A stretch of DNA of 64,000 nt from Rhipicephalus microplus. Lineage: Eukaryota; Arthropoda; Arachnida; Ixodida; Ixodidae. The position numbers and the translations under genes are program-made. A model generated the notes under the pieces. The model ran no database searches. It was not told the origin of the DNA and worked only from the letters and a program-made list of their open reading frames with translations. This document shows, in pieces, positions 12,219 through 24,577 of the stretch. Location of the stretch: contig NC_134700.1 in the NCBI RefSeq assembly GCF_043290135.1, positions 238,957,588 to 239,021,587 on the forward strand. Reading direction: 5' to 3'. How positions within the stretch are numbered: position 1 is the first letter of the stretch; every line of letters starts with the position of its first letter.

Positions 12219-12265
12219 CAGATAGATATATAGATAGATAGATAGATAGATAGATAGACAGTCAG

Positions 12266-12296
<31 letters not shown>

Positions 12297-12316
12297 GATA
12301 GATAGATAGATAGATG

Positions 12317-12371
<55 letters not shown>

Positions 12372-15300
12372 GCTTAAAGCGCGTGCAGTAAGCAATGAAA
12401 TGCTACGCGTTAAAAGTGGTGTTTTCACGCATATTCGTTTAGATAAATGTGTCTTCGCGTTTCACTTTCCTCTTCTATAACTCTTTCATATCAGAAATCC
12501 TTCTTACTTCTCGCTCGGTAAGTGAACAAGTCCCGGCAAATGAGCTGAAGACCGCGTACGTATAACATAATAAACGTTATGTGATATGATCATATAGATA
12601 AGTAAGTGTTCGTGTCTTTCTTTGACACTAGCTGCCGACGGCAGTTATTGCATCCAGAGATATTTTATTGTTGTCTAAACAGCCAATTGTTTGCCGCGGT
12701 GACCTAACCTGTGATATCTACAATAATGATGCTGTAGGTGGTGTTCGTGATCCTACGTACTCACAGTACAAGGCTGAGAAAATTTCCAACACGCTTCCCG
12801 ATTTTTTTTGAGTACCATACTGAGTCACTGATAGTAGTGTAAAAATGTTGGACATATTGCTGCGCACCTGTATGCATTGAAAATGCACATTGTTGTTTGC
12901 TTGAATTTTTCACGCGTGCTGGCGTTCCAATTGCCACTCTCAGCAGGTGTACTCGCTAGTACCAGGGCCTTGGCCATTATTGCACCCAGCGTTCCCAGGT
13001 TGAGTTCACTGCGCAATCAGGGGGTTGAAATTATGATATGCTTGCTGTGATTTGAACAACTTGGATTCTTTTTTTAAATTTTGCGTACATTAGTTTGTGG
13101 CATAAGCAGGATTTTGGTTCTTTTTTGTTAGTTTACCAAGTGCAGGTCTGACGAAATACAAGCAAAGTTGAGTAAGGCGTGTCGTCGTCAAAATTTATGC
13201 TGCTCTTGGCAAAGCCTGTGAACTCCTCAAGTTTACCAGTCGGTCTTTAATGCAACAGGTACATCTCCTAAGTTTGCCTATCGAGAAAGGATAATTCTAA
13301 ATATAAAACAAGCGCCATCGCACCGAATGACATTGCAACTGAGGCAACTGCGTAATATACTTTTGCAGGTAGAATGCCTGTAAAAAAGAGATGAAATGAA
13401 AATTCAGGAGTACAGGACAGCCTTACTCGTTTTTCGCTTGCTATAGTTCTTTGCATTTTGTACTGTCTTCTTGTAAATAGTTCACACAAAAAAATCAGTG
13501 CTTCTAACTTGTCGCATGAGAATACTAAGCTCAATTGAGAATACTATCAATTGAGTAGTGCCACTGGTGGCTGAAGTCAATTATAAATACACAACTGCCA
13601 AACAGGATTAGGTTAATCAAATTTCGCTGTCCCAATTGTATATTTGTATCGTCGCCTACTAGTAGATAAGCTAATACGTACGTTTACAAAATTTATGTAA
13701 TTAGATTTTGAGTTGTGCCACGTTGTTACGTTATATGTCTTTGTTTTACAGTCAGTTTTTTTAGAACCAATGCTGCTTTTCAGTTCTCATCGGCATCACA
13801 TCCATGTTAGGTAACGTTACGCCGAGGCAGTCGACTCACATGGGGACGCTTGACGAGTAGGTCATGTGAGGCGTTGTGAGTGCCGTGGGAACTAGCAGTC
13901 CAGGTATTACGTCACTGTACAAAATGGAACCCCTCAGGTACGCTTCGATAAGGTACCGATGCGTGTAGTTCAAGGGCAGGTTTATGGAGGCCATCTTGTG
14001 CGCAGTGGCAAGGGAAGAGTGCACCTCGGGGTAGTTGTCAGGCCAGTCCTTGAGCAACGTTTCGTAGCGGGTGACTGCGGCTTTGGTGACGTCCATGGGC
14101 ACAATTGGAAGGGTGACAAGGGGACCGGCCAGCAAGTCATCGGTGATCTGTAGCGAGTCTTTGGCAGCCGACCATAACGAAGAGCCCGAACGAACGTACT
14201 GTCTCAAGATGTCCCCGTAGAGCTTCTGGATGGTCTTCTTGATGTCGATTGACCAGCCAAGAAACTGCGTTGTAACGTGACCACAGAAGTGACTCATGAC
14301 GAGGCAAGTGACCCGGAGGCAGTTTCTTGCTACTACAACATTCTCGAGGAAGAAGTACTTCTTCTGAATAAATATGAAGAGCACGTCCGCGACAGCCTGC
14401 AGTGAGAGGTATGCCCCAAGTACTTTCTTCTTGGTCACCGTTCTAAGAAAGCTCACTACGTCGTGAATTTTGCTCAAATCAGTAACTAGCACCTCGGCTG
14501 TCTCAGAGAGGCTCAGGTTCAAGTACTTCTCGAACAACGATGACCATGCTGGCGGTGTTGCATCTAGTGACAGCTTTGACAGCATGCTTACATTATTGAG
14601 CTCTGCTGTGGGCTTCTTACCATGCAATGTTGTGCGCACAGTGTCGTCAATTTTCACGAGCTCCGAGACCATGTCGTTGGGCAGCTGTATGAAGGACTTC
14701 ACAATGTCCTCGCTCAAGTAGCTTCCGAATTGACGGCCCAGCTTTTCGCCAAGGGATTTTCCCTTCGTTACAATGGGGTACGTGCGGTGACCATACACGG
14801 CTAAATCGACGCCAAAAAGCACGTCTACGCCTTCAGTAACGGAGGTGCGCACAATTTGCTCGGTCAAGGTATTCTCCGTTGGTTCCCCGGAGAAGCGCCA
14901 CACCATGGCCTTGAGACGCTCAGCCACTTTCGGTGCGACCCTGACATCGCCTGAGGAGCGCAGGAATTCATGGCATGACCTAAAACAGGACATTATGGGG
15001 AAAATGGCTGTTTACATTTGCTACCTTTATAGTGAAGTTGCTGAAACGTAGTAGATCTCACTGCTGACGCGAGACATCGGCCCATAGCAAAATAAATTTT
15101 CGAAATTAATGTTTGAAACTACCATGTAGTAGGTTAGTTCTCACTTTAAAACAAATGAAAACTGTGAGTATTTTTTAAAGTTTACACTGTAGTTTAGTAA
15201 CGTACGTAGCTATTCATGTTAAAAAAGGGCTTCTCCTTCGCGATGTGATATATTTTTTCGCATTGGGTGTATGATCACACGTAACATGCGACATTCTGTC

Positions 15301-18022
15301 CAATCGAAGCAGCTTTTTCTATGATCCTGTAGACACACAACATGAATTAAAAGTTTTCACAAGTTGGTGTTTATGTAAGTACCTGGGAAAACTTTGCTTA
15401 GTCATGTCCTGGGTGCACCACGCTTAAGCGTTGATGAGGCGGCACATAGGCATTGAAATACTCAAACATACGTCACGTACTCGGCCTAATCTTTGCACTC
15501 TCAAGCCATTGTAACCTAGGAGGGTGCTATTAGTTTTTCGCAGAAATACCCATTTGTTTTCTAGTTTATTACTTCCGCTGAGAACTTAGCCACGACAATT
15601 GACCAGATGTTGCAGCACTGCTTTGTTATAATACAATGAAACATGCTGGGACACGAATACTACGTATTGCACAATCGACTACCCAACCTGTAAGCACGGG
15701 CGAATAGTAGACCTCCAGGTTCGCTGCTAAGCTCCATAGCCGTGCCGAAGCGCAGGTTATTGTCGAGCCTGGAGTAGAAGTTGCTCACGGTCATTTGCTC
15801 TAAGTCGTCGTTATCCCGCCAGTGGTAGCAGACGTACCTGAGTAGAGATATGTGGCCTTTTCAATTGCTCAAAACCATGGACACACCAGTCAGCTAAAGC
15901 ATAAAAGGCGTGCCCTGCGAAAAACCAGCAAAGTCCCCGTTCATTCCTCGTCATTTTTTCAGAGGAGCTCTAAATGGCAAGGACACCGTAAGATACAGTT
16001 TTTGCGCTGACCGGCAAACATCCCCGAGGCTTCAAGGCATACAAATGCCATCCCTGTTAAATCCGAAGCGAACCATTAAGACATGTGCTGACAAGGCTGA
16101 GGCATCTGTAGCAAAAAGGGAGTAGGAAACTGTGGCCAGTTCTTTACAGCTTACGCATGTCATCCCCTAGGGGAAAGTGGAGCAGCTTATATTGTCAATG
16201 TTTTGATGCGGGACGTAAAAAAACACAGTTAGGAAGTTTTGAGAATGAGTTGGGAAGGGGGGTGGGGTACGCATGCTTAGGAGTACCGAAAATCAGCTTG
16301 TTCATGAAGTGATCTCTCGCACAAGGCCGTTTTCAGTTAGAGCGTGTGCTGCGTCCCTCTGAAATATGGTCGTATGCGTTGTATCAAGTCGAAACCTACA
16401 CTATGCTTACGTGGAGAAGGCATGTGGAGTTGCGCGTGGGTGGATTTGAGATGAACGCAGGGGAGAAAATACGCCTGCGACCATTTTTCTTAGGTGCGTA
16501 GGATGAATATGCGACTGCGTAACGTGACGTATGTGATCACATACGGACGATGGTATCAGGCTACAATAAACGGTTCATGGCTAATCACAGTGTCAATTAG
16601 TTGCGAGCTTGCTTTCTGTATCAACTGTATGTTACGATAAATTACTGCGGCGAATTTAGCGACCAGCTCTTCTTTGTGCCGACTGTTTTTGTTTTTACTT
16701 TTACGTTGTTAAGTACAAAACTACGCTTTTTCAAATAGACCTAGCCAAATGATGCTCATGTAATGAATAGTGGAGGCAGAAATAAAGTAAGCCACTACAG
16801 TGCAAAAAAGTAGTTATACCATACTGTGTGAGCGGAAACAGATCAGAGCTGTACAAATAACCTAGCAGAAAGCCATACCATACATTCAGCGCAAGAAGTA
16901 ACTATATAAAACAGTTGATGCAGGTAGTAAACAAAAATTTAGTCAGTGCAACAAGGTACTATGTCATACAGTACAACCAACATCTAACCACTTTATACTT
17001 TTAGGGACGAAAACAATTTGGTGCACTTGTTGGGCCTTATTATACATCCATACCATAATTATATACATGCTAGCGTTACACGAATGGTGACATGAGTTGG
17101 TTGGAGTTGGATAAATAAGTAATAATGTGGCAATAATGACTAACAGTGGCCGGTATTGGCAAATGTGGCTTATATCAGCTAGTGTCAGTTACTGTCGTCT
17201 AAATAGTGACTAACGTCATTCAATGTCGGTTGTACGAGGGCTTGCATGGCTTAAGGAATGGAGTATGTCAGCTGCATTTGTCTAGTGTTCGCTGCTATCG
17301 GGTATTGCTTTGTTTTAATGACTAATATCTGCTGGGGCTGACTTATGTAGCCTAAATTTGAGTTGGTGTTGCCATTTGTTAAGTAATGCAGTGAAAAATT
17401 ATGTTTGAGCCCTCTCTGTCAAATCTTTAGTGAGGAGAGTCTTCCGCATATAAGTCCTCCTCTTGCATGAGCTTGCCTGTGAAAGTCCTGGCAAGGGTCC
17501 GCCAAAAGGTCACCGGCTCGGTCGAGGTAGTAGAAGGCGCGCAGGCACTCATCCGAGTCGCAAGTCTTCGTGCCGTCGGGTCTGTTCTTCTCTCCGGGAA
17601 CGATCAGCAGGAATAGCATGGACGCCCCGATGAGTAGGAAGATCAGCGCGACGCACGTAGTGATCAAGAGGCGTTTCTTTTGGATCACCGCCGAAGTAGC
17701 CGACGCCGTGTACTCGCGGAAGCTAATCTTGCCGACTGCGAGTTACATTAAGACGCCGTACAATGCTGGTACAAAGGTCCCGTTTCTCATAGCGATGCAC
17801 AGGTGGGCCGTTCGGCTGGTTAGCTTTCCCACTATTCTGATAACAAACTATTAGTCGGTATGCAAGCATACACGGCTACTTACACCTGACTTTCATTCTT
17901 GATGCGAAGGTGCTCGTTCGGGAAGAGCTTCCCTGGGGTCCAACCCTATCCGACATTGTGGGGGCAATCGAGCTGGACTTTCGTGATGCGGTGGCAAGCA
18001 CTTGCGATTGTGAAGGTGCCAT
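11521..18022 (-). CDS. M13 (neprilysin-family) metallopeptidase homologue, predicted inactive; six-exon gene
   Basis: Exons (minus): 18022-17884, 17735-17477, 15837-15688, 14979-13840, 13008-12868, 11890-11521, summing to 2199 bases = 732 codons plus TAG. Intron phases agree at every junction (1, then 2,2,2,2). Layout: cytoplasmic N-terminus (about 1-66), one membrane segment (about 68-92), then the M13 ectodomain with conserved DPCQDFHRY and a C-terminal [15 protein letters not shown] motif. Members are normally type II membrane zinc endopeptidases that cleave peptides outside the cell. Here the HExxH site aligns to KALVL (576-580), ENxAD to ETVAS (622-626) and the NAY substrate motif to EAY. 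Loss of zinc binding is inferred; a binding, decoy or regulatory role is possible. Length fits the family (about 700-770), and no frame is broken, which argues against a pseudogene. Confidence 0.88.
12086..12371 (+). repeat. Dispersed repeat with long (GATA)n tail, inside the last M13 intron
   Basis: The leader GTTTACCCCAAGTTAA, then GATGATGAGAGCACCGAGACGTAAGCGG, is followed by about 220 bp of imperfect GATA repeats. The same leader-plus-GATA unit recurs at 40087-40204. The SIYL-rich open frame across it is a microsatellite translation, not a gene. Confidence 0.85.
12868..13008 (-). CDS. M13-like gene, coding exon 5 (degenerate zinc-site exon)
   Basis: Acceptor GCGCAG|T and donor AG|GTGCGC. 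It encodes [20 protein letters not shown], aligning to the family pattern NYGxLGxVIxHExxHxFD, followed by [19 protein letters not shown], aligning to the W...F...C region. His, Glu and His of HExxH are K, A and L. The frame and phases agree with exons 4 and 6. Confidence 0.85.
13840..14979 (-). CDS. M13-like gene, coding exon 4 (large N-terminal peptidase-like domain)
   Basis: An 1140-bp exon with acceptor TTTTAG|G and donor AT|GTGAGT. It covers most of the alpha-helical M13 N-terminal domain and the segment corresponding to the NAY substrate-binding region, here [17 protein letters not shown]. The frame stays open two codons past the donor to a TGA, so without splicing the ORF would end at 13836. 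Sequons (NLS, NYT) fit an extracellular domain. Confidence 0.88.
15688..15837 (-). CDS. M13-like gene, coding exon 3
   Basis: Acceptor CTACTCAG|G and donor AG|GTTGGG, phases 2 and 2. The exon begins [10 protein letters not shown], completing the M13 pattern DFxRYxCxxW, and ends [10 protein letters not shown], after which the next exon starts SCHEF. The length of 150 bp and the codon frame match both neighbours. Confidence 0.88.
17477..17735 (-). CDS. M13-like gene, coding exon 2 (membrane anchor and start of ectodomain)
   Basis: Acceptor TCGCAG|TC. Encodes [14 protein letters not shown], then the membrane segment [20 protein letters not shown] and its continuation, then [17 protein letters not shown] and DPCQDFH, the classic M13 N-terminal block. 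It ends CACAG|GCAAGC, a GC-type donor instead of GT, and the next exon supplies the missing base to give HRY. The preceding intron is only 148 bp. Confidence 0.88.
17884..18022 (-). CDS. M13-like gene, coding exon 1 (cytoplasmic N-terminus)
   Basis: Starts [18 protein letters not shown], a Ser/Thr-rich cytoplasmic leader of 46 residues. An in-frame TAG at 18050-18052 lies nine codons before the ATG, and its last bases (TTTCGTAG|G) could also be a splice acceptor, so a 5' UTR exon upstream is possible. The donor is T|GTAAGT, phase 1, which joins the following exon as a Phe codon. Confidence 0.78.
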
Positions 18023-18052
18023 GGATGTTGTAAATAACGGTGAAGGGACCTA

Positions 18053-20540
18053 CGAAAGAGAAGTCATTATAAAGCTGATCGTTATCCCAAGTGCGTGTTT
18101 TGAACAAATGAATCTTGCGATTCATGGTACATGACCGATGAAGTCTTGAAGTTCGGTTTTTTGTGGTGTTTTACATGCAGGTATAAAGTTTCACTGCTGT
18201 GGTACAGGAGTTTATTCAAAACATCTACATGAATAAATCTGGAAAGTATTCTGGTTGGTAACGAACATGCTTTTTTAAAGCGGCCAATCACTATCGTCCT
18301 GCCACAACACTTGCGACAGCCTTGGCGCATCTGTGCTGCCTTCTAACGTTTAGACACAATCCAATTTATTTTGCAGGCAAGATATGAAATATGGTCTATG
18401 GGAAGAAACATGATGTTTACAAATGCTTCATTGGACGAAGTCCTATGTCATGTTTTTGGCTTATTCACCAGAATGCTCACCGCGAGGGTATTCTAAGCTG
18501 AGCCTTTTATGTCCGGGATCTATGGTAAAGCCGGTGGGCATCATGAATGGGTATACGCCATGCACTATTGGTGTATCCGATTACTGACTACTGGTCCACT
18601 AAAGAAAGTAACAGGTGGTCTACCAAACGGCCATGTGACACAGAAATCTGTGTGGCACAGCACATCATCAAAACTATATTCATAAACCCGTATGTTTTGT
18701 AGAAATTTGGTGAATCCCACTACAAGCGAAAGTTACACAAAAAATAGCCCAAAAAATGACGCACACGTTACTATAATCTCACCATTCAAATGATACCTTG
18801 CTATTATAAAAGGTGGTGACTATACCGCTCCCTCAAAATTTAAAAAAAGGTCGCTTATTAAAGAGCAGCGATACGGCATATCGGAGAATCTTAAGCGAAG
18901 ACCTCTTTGTAAACCTAGGCATGCATAAAATAGGTATGGTCAATTCGCAATAAAACAGTGCTACCAACTCATAGATTAAGGAAAAGTGCTCATAAGCAGC
19001 ATTACTGCCACATATCTTAAAGACATGCAAAACAATGAAATGCCTTACAGCCTGACGAAGAGAATGCCACCGGCTTCGCCTGTTTATCGGGGTCTACGAA
19101 GCGTAGACGGATGAATTTTTATTCAGCCGCGCGCATAAGCAGTGTAAACAGTGCTATTTGCAAAGATATTGAAGGGCTATGGCAAATAAAATAATTGGAG
19201 GCGTAAGCAGTTTCTCGTGACAAAAACTGCGTCACTGCAGTGTAGATAATAATGTCCATCCTTCATTTTTTCACGTGATCGGCTTGTTATCACATGAGCA
19301 TCAGGCGCACCGAGATGATGCATCTAACCTCTTTTAGGTAACGATAATTGTTATAGTCGAAGACGTCCAGTTAATAATAAAACAATTTAGCAAGACTGTT
19401 AGGACACAAACCTGCTCGGTGTTGCCCATAGAAGCCTTCCTGTCACGCAGACTATTACTGCACTCCATGGTCGCGACCGATCCACCGGAAAAATCAGTCG
19501 GTGTGTGAGTCACCCTGGTCAAGTTGATGCCACCATCTTTTGAACCTGCACGTTGCAGTAGACACACTTGTTTGTGACATTCCCTCTGGAATGAAGACCG
19601 CACTGCTGTTTGCGGAACCTATAGATTGATGCGCCAAATACTCGTATAATGCAGATCATGTCAGCATAATGATCGTAAAATAACCCATGTAGCTTGCTTC
19701 ACACGTTTTGGAGAAGTGAAAATGGTCTACATTATTCAGGAGCTTTCCACTATGGTGTTCCTCAAGTCATTTCGCAGTCCTTAAACGCCAAATTACATTT
19801 TCTATTGAATTAGGAGGGACAGAATGGACGCGCAGTGGTAGTAAGAAGTTAAGAAAAAAGCTTCCGTTAGAGGCTCTAGGCTGAAACTTGTTAGCAGCTG
19901 AGGAGTATTTTACTACCTGTTTCGCGATCTCAACCACTAATATTGATTTAATGCTATTTTGTACTTTTCTAATATGCATGCTTCTGTTTCTGGGTATTGT
20001 ATTTATTTTTTACATGCACTACCACCCATAGCACTATCTGATAGCAGTTTGGACACAAAAAATAATTAATAATCCGTATTGTCAACCGATTTCAATACTG
20101 TCGTGCACGTCCCTTCCTGGTGTAACAATACATGCTGAATGGCTAGTGGTATTCATTCGTTATATGTGTCAGGGTTTAAGTCCTCCTGAGTTGTTCGCCG
20201 GGCGTGACTGTCACATGGTATGGTAGGCAGGTATGCAACAGAATGGTTGGTTAGACACAATACATAGGGAATGACAATAAACATAGCACGTTAACTGCAG
20301 CATTACCTGTTTTGTTCCCTGTTCAGACGTATCATTTTTCGATTGTGCTGTGAGTGGTGCAGGGAGCTGTAGCAATGTACGCTGCAACCCCACATAGCGT
20401 CAGCGTGGAAAAGATTACAATTGTCACGTACGAACCTTTTGACTTTTTGACGGCTGGAGGTGGTTCAAGACTACACAAGTGTTCAGCAGCCTCAGACATA
20501 ACGGATGGCGAAGAGGCGCAAACGCGTGGGCTTTCGCAAG
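18053..20540. other. No gene seen; upstream flank of the M13-like gene
   Basis: This would include the promoter and any 5' UTR exon of the M13-like gene, but I see no decisive promoter element. A frame on the minus strand at 19430-19603 (MECSNSLRDRKASMGNTEQ, followed by GTTTGT) has an exon-like end, but its phase does not fit exon 2 of the M13-like gene. Confidence 0.4.
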
Positions 20541-20550
20541 TATGGCGGCG

Positions 20551-20584
20551 TTCTTCTTCTTCTTCTTCTTCCTCCTCCTCCTAT
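20551..20584 (+). repeat. (TTC)n/(TCC)n microsatellite
   Basis: TTCTTC repeats grading into CCTCCT repeats. Short reading frames of poly-Ser or poly-Phe here are artefacts. Confidence 0.85.
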
Positions 20585-21398
20585 ACCACTACCACGTTCA
20601 TACAAAAATGAAGAGCACTGTTCGAGAGAATTTTTTTCCCATTTTCTCAACGATTCTAGTTTGTCGAAATACAGGTAAAAATAAAATACATACTACTGTA
20701 ACCCACGTCGTACTAAAGGTACGTAAAGGCAAAATGTGTAATCTTGTAACCTTGTGAAACTTGACCAATTTTATTTTTTGATTCAAGGGCGCCGCCATCT
20801 TAAAACAGATAAGCGATTGTTTTGCCGATTTTAAATGTTGCAGTGGAAAGTAATTATGGTCATAATGCCCCAGCTCGAACGCTCTCGCGTGGGCTGGTTT
20901 TTCGTAGCACGGCTCGTTTATTTGATACGGACACGAAAATGCAGCGTTATCATCTCATGATTGCAGTGCTTGAGCGCATCCGGGAAATGATGGATATAGA
21001 AAAAAAATAATTTTAAAAAAGAACTTCCATGCACTCGCTCATGCGTTGCGTTTGATTCCTTTCGCACAAAAGGTTGAACTGTGATGTGTGATTCTCTGCC
21101 AGCTGTCCAAGTTTACACTTTTTCTGTGGTTTGAGACAGTACGTGTATATGAGATTAGAGATATTATGGAAGCAGCTATTTTTGGGAAAGTAAAAAAGAA
21201 GATGTTGGAAGGAGTCACCTCACTTGCAACATAAATTGCGTCGAGGAACGGACAAACGCGACAATATTTCTTTGCCAAGTAAAGAAGCGTCGTATCAAAA
21301 CAAAAAGTGTGTGAGCCAGTTCTTCTTTGACATAATATATTTTGCGAGAAGACGTCTATCGAGCATTTTTGTATTTTCCACACAATAGAAGTATATTG

Positions 21399-21459
21399 CT
21401 TGCAGAGAAAAGGACTATAGATTTTTACCTTGCAGAGAAAAGGACTATAGATTTTTACC
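21399..21459. repeat. 30-bp perfect tandem duplication
   Basis: TTGCAGAGAAAAGGACTATA and the ten bases after it (GATTTTTACC) occur twice back to back with period 30. The surrounding sequence is otherwise unremarkable. Confidence 0.9.
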
Positions 21460-24400
21460 TTATAGAAGAAATGTTCACCCTTCAGTTCTGCCCTCTTAGA
21501 AGTATCGGTGTACTCACTCCATATCTTCATGAGCTTCTGCGCATTCCTTAACACTTATCGTGCATCTTAGATAGTAATATGTACTCGAACTGTTTCCAGG
21601 AAACGACTCTTCGTATGAGTTTTGCCAAGGAGCCTGCCGGCTGTGTTCTCTGCGAATGAAAGCAAAGCTATGACTCTGCACCTGTGCAGGCTCTCCTATC
21701 CTAAAACGGACTGCTGCTTTTGCGCCCTTGCTAATAAGTTCCTGACCAATGCTTGACTCATGGAAAAATTACCCTTCCTTGTATCCATGTCCTAGCGCAG
21801 TAGCCCTAGGGTATAAACATTGCCCACTGAAGGCATACAAACTTTTCACTTGCCAGCGGCAGTATACTTATTAACTGCCCTTTCGCGACAAATATGGAGC
21901 CACCATATTGATATGTTCGAGTGAAGTTCTGCGTCCTGTCTCCGACGAGGTGCGACGATTAGTGCTCTGGTTCAGCCTCCATGCGGCTCCTAGCTTTCCT
22001 ACCCGGTCCATACTACCTCGCCTCCGACAGGAGAAAGTAGAGGGGAAGCAGACCCGCTTAGGCGCAGGTGTCATGTCGACCGCCGAGGGAGCACCATAGC
22101 AAAGAAAACGGACAGCCGTAATGGGACGGTGGAGAGTAATTGCAAGGAACTTGCCTCGTGTTCCACATGCGTTGTGCTGCGGTCTGTCTGGGTATGGGCG
22201 GCCGCTTCTATGCTGCCAGAGGTATATTCGTGGGCAAGTCGAGTACCCGAAATAAATTGCGAAACACTCAGCTGGCCTTTCTGAACACGTGTAAAGCTAG
22301 TTGCGTTGAAGTCAGTTGCGTTCAGATGATATACAGAGATATATTACCATTCTTGCATACCTAGATCATGAAAAAAAGATACTACAAAATATAATAAAAA
22401 CATTATGCTGAAAAATAATGACATCGATGTTTTGCGGAACGAGGTACCATGACAAATAGATTTCACGGGGGCACAATAGATATATTGGTATATATTTATT
22501 CTGGAAGTATTATAATTGTACTTCCCACTTGTTCCCAAATCCATACTTTTATTTTACACGACCGAGGCTCCGTGGTGCTTCTTATCTTTGAACAACACAT
22601 AAGTTTATTCAAAAACGGTGCAGGGTTTAAGGCTTATAGCACGCCAGAGTCTAATTAAGTGTAGACTTGATGAATAAAGAGTGTCACCACACAGCCACAC
22701 TGAAGGGTAGTGATGCTCTGCAAAAGTGCACACTGACGAATCACCCCATCACTGAACCAGGCCGCGCATTTGTTTCGTCATAATGTTGAACACCCAGACT
22801 GTTCAGGAAGCTTGTGTTTCAGGTTTACATTGTATTCATAGAAAGACAAATGAAAAAAAAAAATATTCGTGGGACTGTCTGAACAATATTCTTTGCTCAT
22901 CGGTGGAAATGGCCCTTGCACTATTTTATTGTGTCAAACGGCGTGCACAAGCTTGTACATGTGTATCACTTTCATGCCAGTTTCGTGCAGTAGCAGATAA
23001 CGCACCGTTTTATGCTTCGTTTAGAACAACAGTGCTGAACTACTTGGCACGTATTCGTTGCAAAAAGCCAGGATGAGCAAACAGAGACAGAAGAAAGGGT
23101 GCGGTGTCCTCACTTACTTCTTATGTCCTTGTCTGCAAGTCCGGCCTTTTGAAAACTTATACCGGGTGTTTCAAGAAATGCGTCCAGAATCTTCAGAAAG
23201 TCAGCGAAATTAGATATTTGCTCATTGCTTTCTTAATTGCTTTTTCTGCAATGACTGGCATCTTAAGATGGCTTGGGACAGTAATTATAGAACAGTAACT
23301 CGGGATCACTTGAGGAAGTAATTAAGAAAGTTAATGTAATGGACTGTTTATTTAGTAGAGTTACGAATTTGTGTCAAAAGAAATCATCGCCAGATTGGGG
23401 AGTGGAGACAACGTCTTGTTTTAATTGTTATGGCGTAATAACATTCTACCAAGTTCGACGGCAAAACTGAAACCGAGAAACCAATGAGCTCAACAAACGG
23501 ACGAACAGGACGACGTCACTGTTCAAAAGAACGATTACATGTGTGCAAGGCTTTCTCATGCAACACATGTGTACCGTACGTGCTATAATTGCAAGCGCCA
23601 CTCGCACAATCACACAACGGAGTCGGTTATTTGTTGAAATAACTATGCTCAATTATTATGGATGAATCAGAGAGCTATGGTAGTTGCGCTTTCCACGTTT
23701 TGTGCTTTTTGTTGTTTTGGTTCCACCGCTATATTTGGCAGAACCTCGCAATTATAACCAGAGGTCAGGCTCTTTTTTTTATTTCAAAGCTGCAATGGGT
23801 TCTTCCCGTGAATGACTTGAATTTTCCTATATGACGTAACAGCCAAAGTCTACAAATAAAAGGTTAATTAACTTATCTTTCTTTATTGGAGTACTAAGTT
23901 GTGGCTTAGTCATCTTAAGGTGCCTGTGGTTACAGAAGTAATTTAGAAAACACCCAAGAAATATCTCGTTTTCCGGATTTTTTAACATTTAGGACACATT
24001 TCTAGAATGACGCGATATGCTGCTCTCCTTTACATGTTGTTCAGTAAAAGGAAACTTGAATATCGATACCTAAAGCAAATGCATGCAATTTTTCTAAAGC
24101 TTTTGAGGACACCATTTTTTGATTAACAAAGAGCATCAAAACTTTTTATCTATTTTTCAAAATCTATGAGTTGTCCAGGAGTTGCAAACAGGAAGTGAAA
24201 TAGGAAGAAAACATAAAATAAAACTTCAGACAGGAGCCACTCATGTATTTTTACCAGAGTATCAGTGGCCTCATAATGTCCAAATTCAATGTGGCTCTTA
24301 TAACAGTTGACAACATGGACTAGCTTACATAACCCAATACTTACCCCTCTTGAGCCAGAACTAGTCAGCAGTAGCCACTAACAACTGGTGTTGCTAGTAC

Positions 24401-24570
24401 GAGAATAAACACGGTAAGCCGGGGCATCACTGCTCGCCGTTTGTTGCCGTCGTTCGTCATCCACCACTAGTTCACATTTCCACGGGAAAACAGAGTGGGG
24501 AAGGGGTCATGCGAATATATACACTTTCATGTAGAATATGCGGAGGAATCCTTGTTCTTATATACGGTCC
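21460..24570. other. No gene seen; possible transposon relic at 23160-23350
   Basis: AT-rich. At 23161 the sequence ACCGGGTGTTTCAAGAAATG resembles the terminal GGGTGTTTCA motif common on arthropod DNA transposons. The following 180 bp contain loosely repeated blocks echoed around 23840-23960 (both include GCATCTTAAG/TCATCTTAAG motifs). The family and boundaries cannot be fixed by eye. Confidence 0.3.
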
Positions 24571-24577
24571 ACTTTAT

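Noticed and set aside
12150..12428. 92-codon minus frame rich in S-I-Y-L
   Set aside because: It is a translation of the GATA microsatellite.
13836..13860. Stop at 13836 as the end of a truncated M13 protein
   Set aside because: A perfect GTGAGT donor precedes it, and two downstream exons continue the M13 domain in phase.
17910..18134. Plus-strand 74-codon ORF
   Set aside because: It is the antisense shadow of M13-like coding exon 1.
19334..19603. First coding exon of the M13-like gene (MECSNSLRDRK...)
   Set aside because: Its apparent donor leaves phase 0, but exon 2 of the gene needs phase 1. The exon at 17884-18022 fits exactly.
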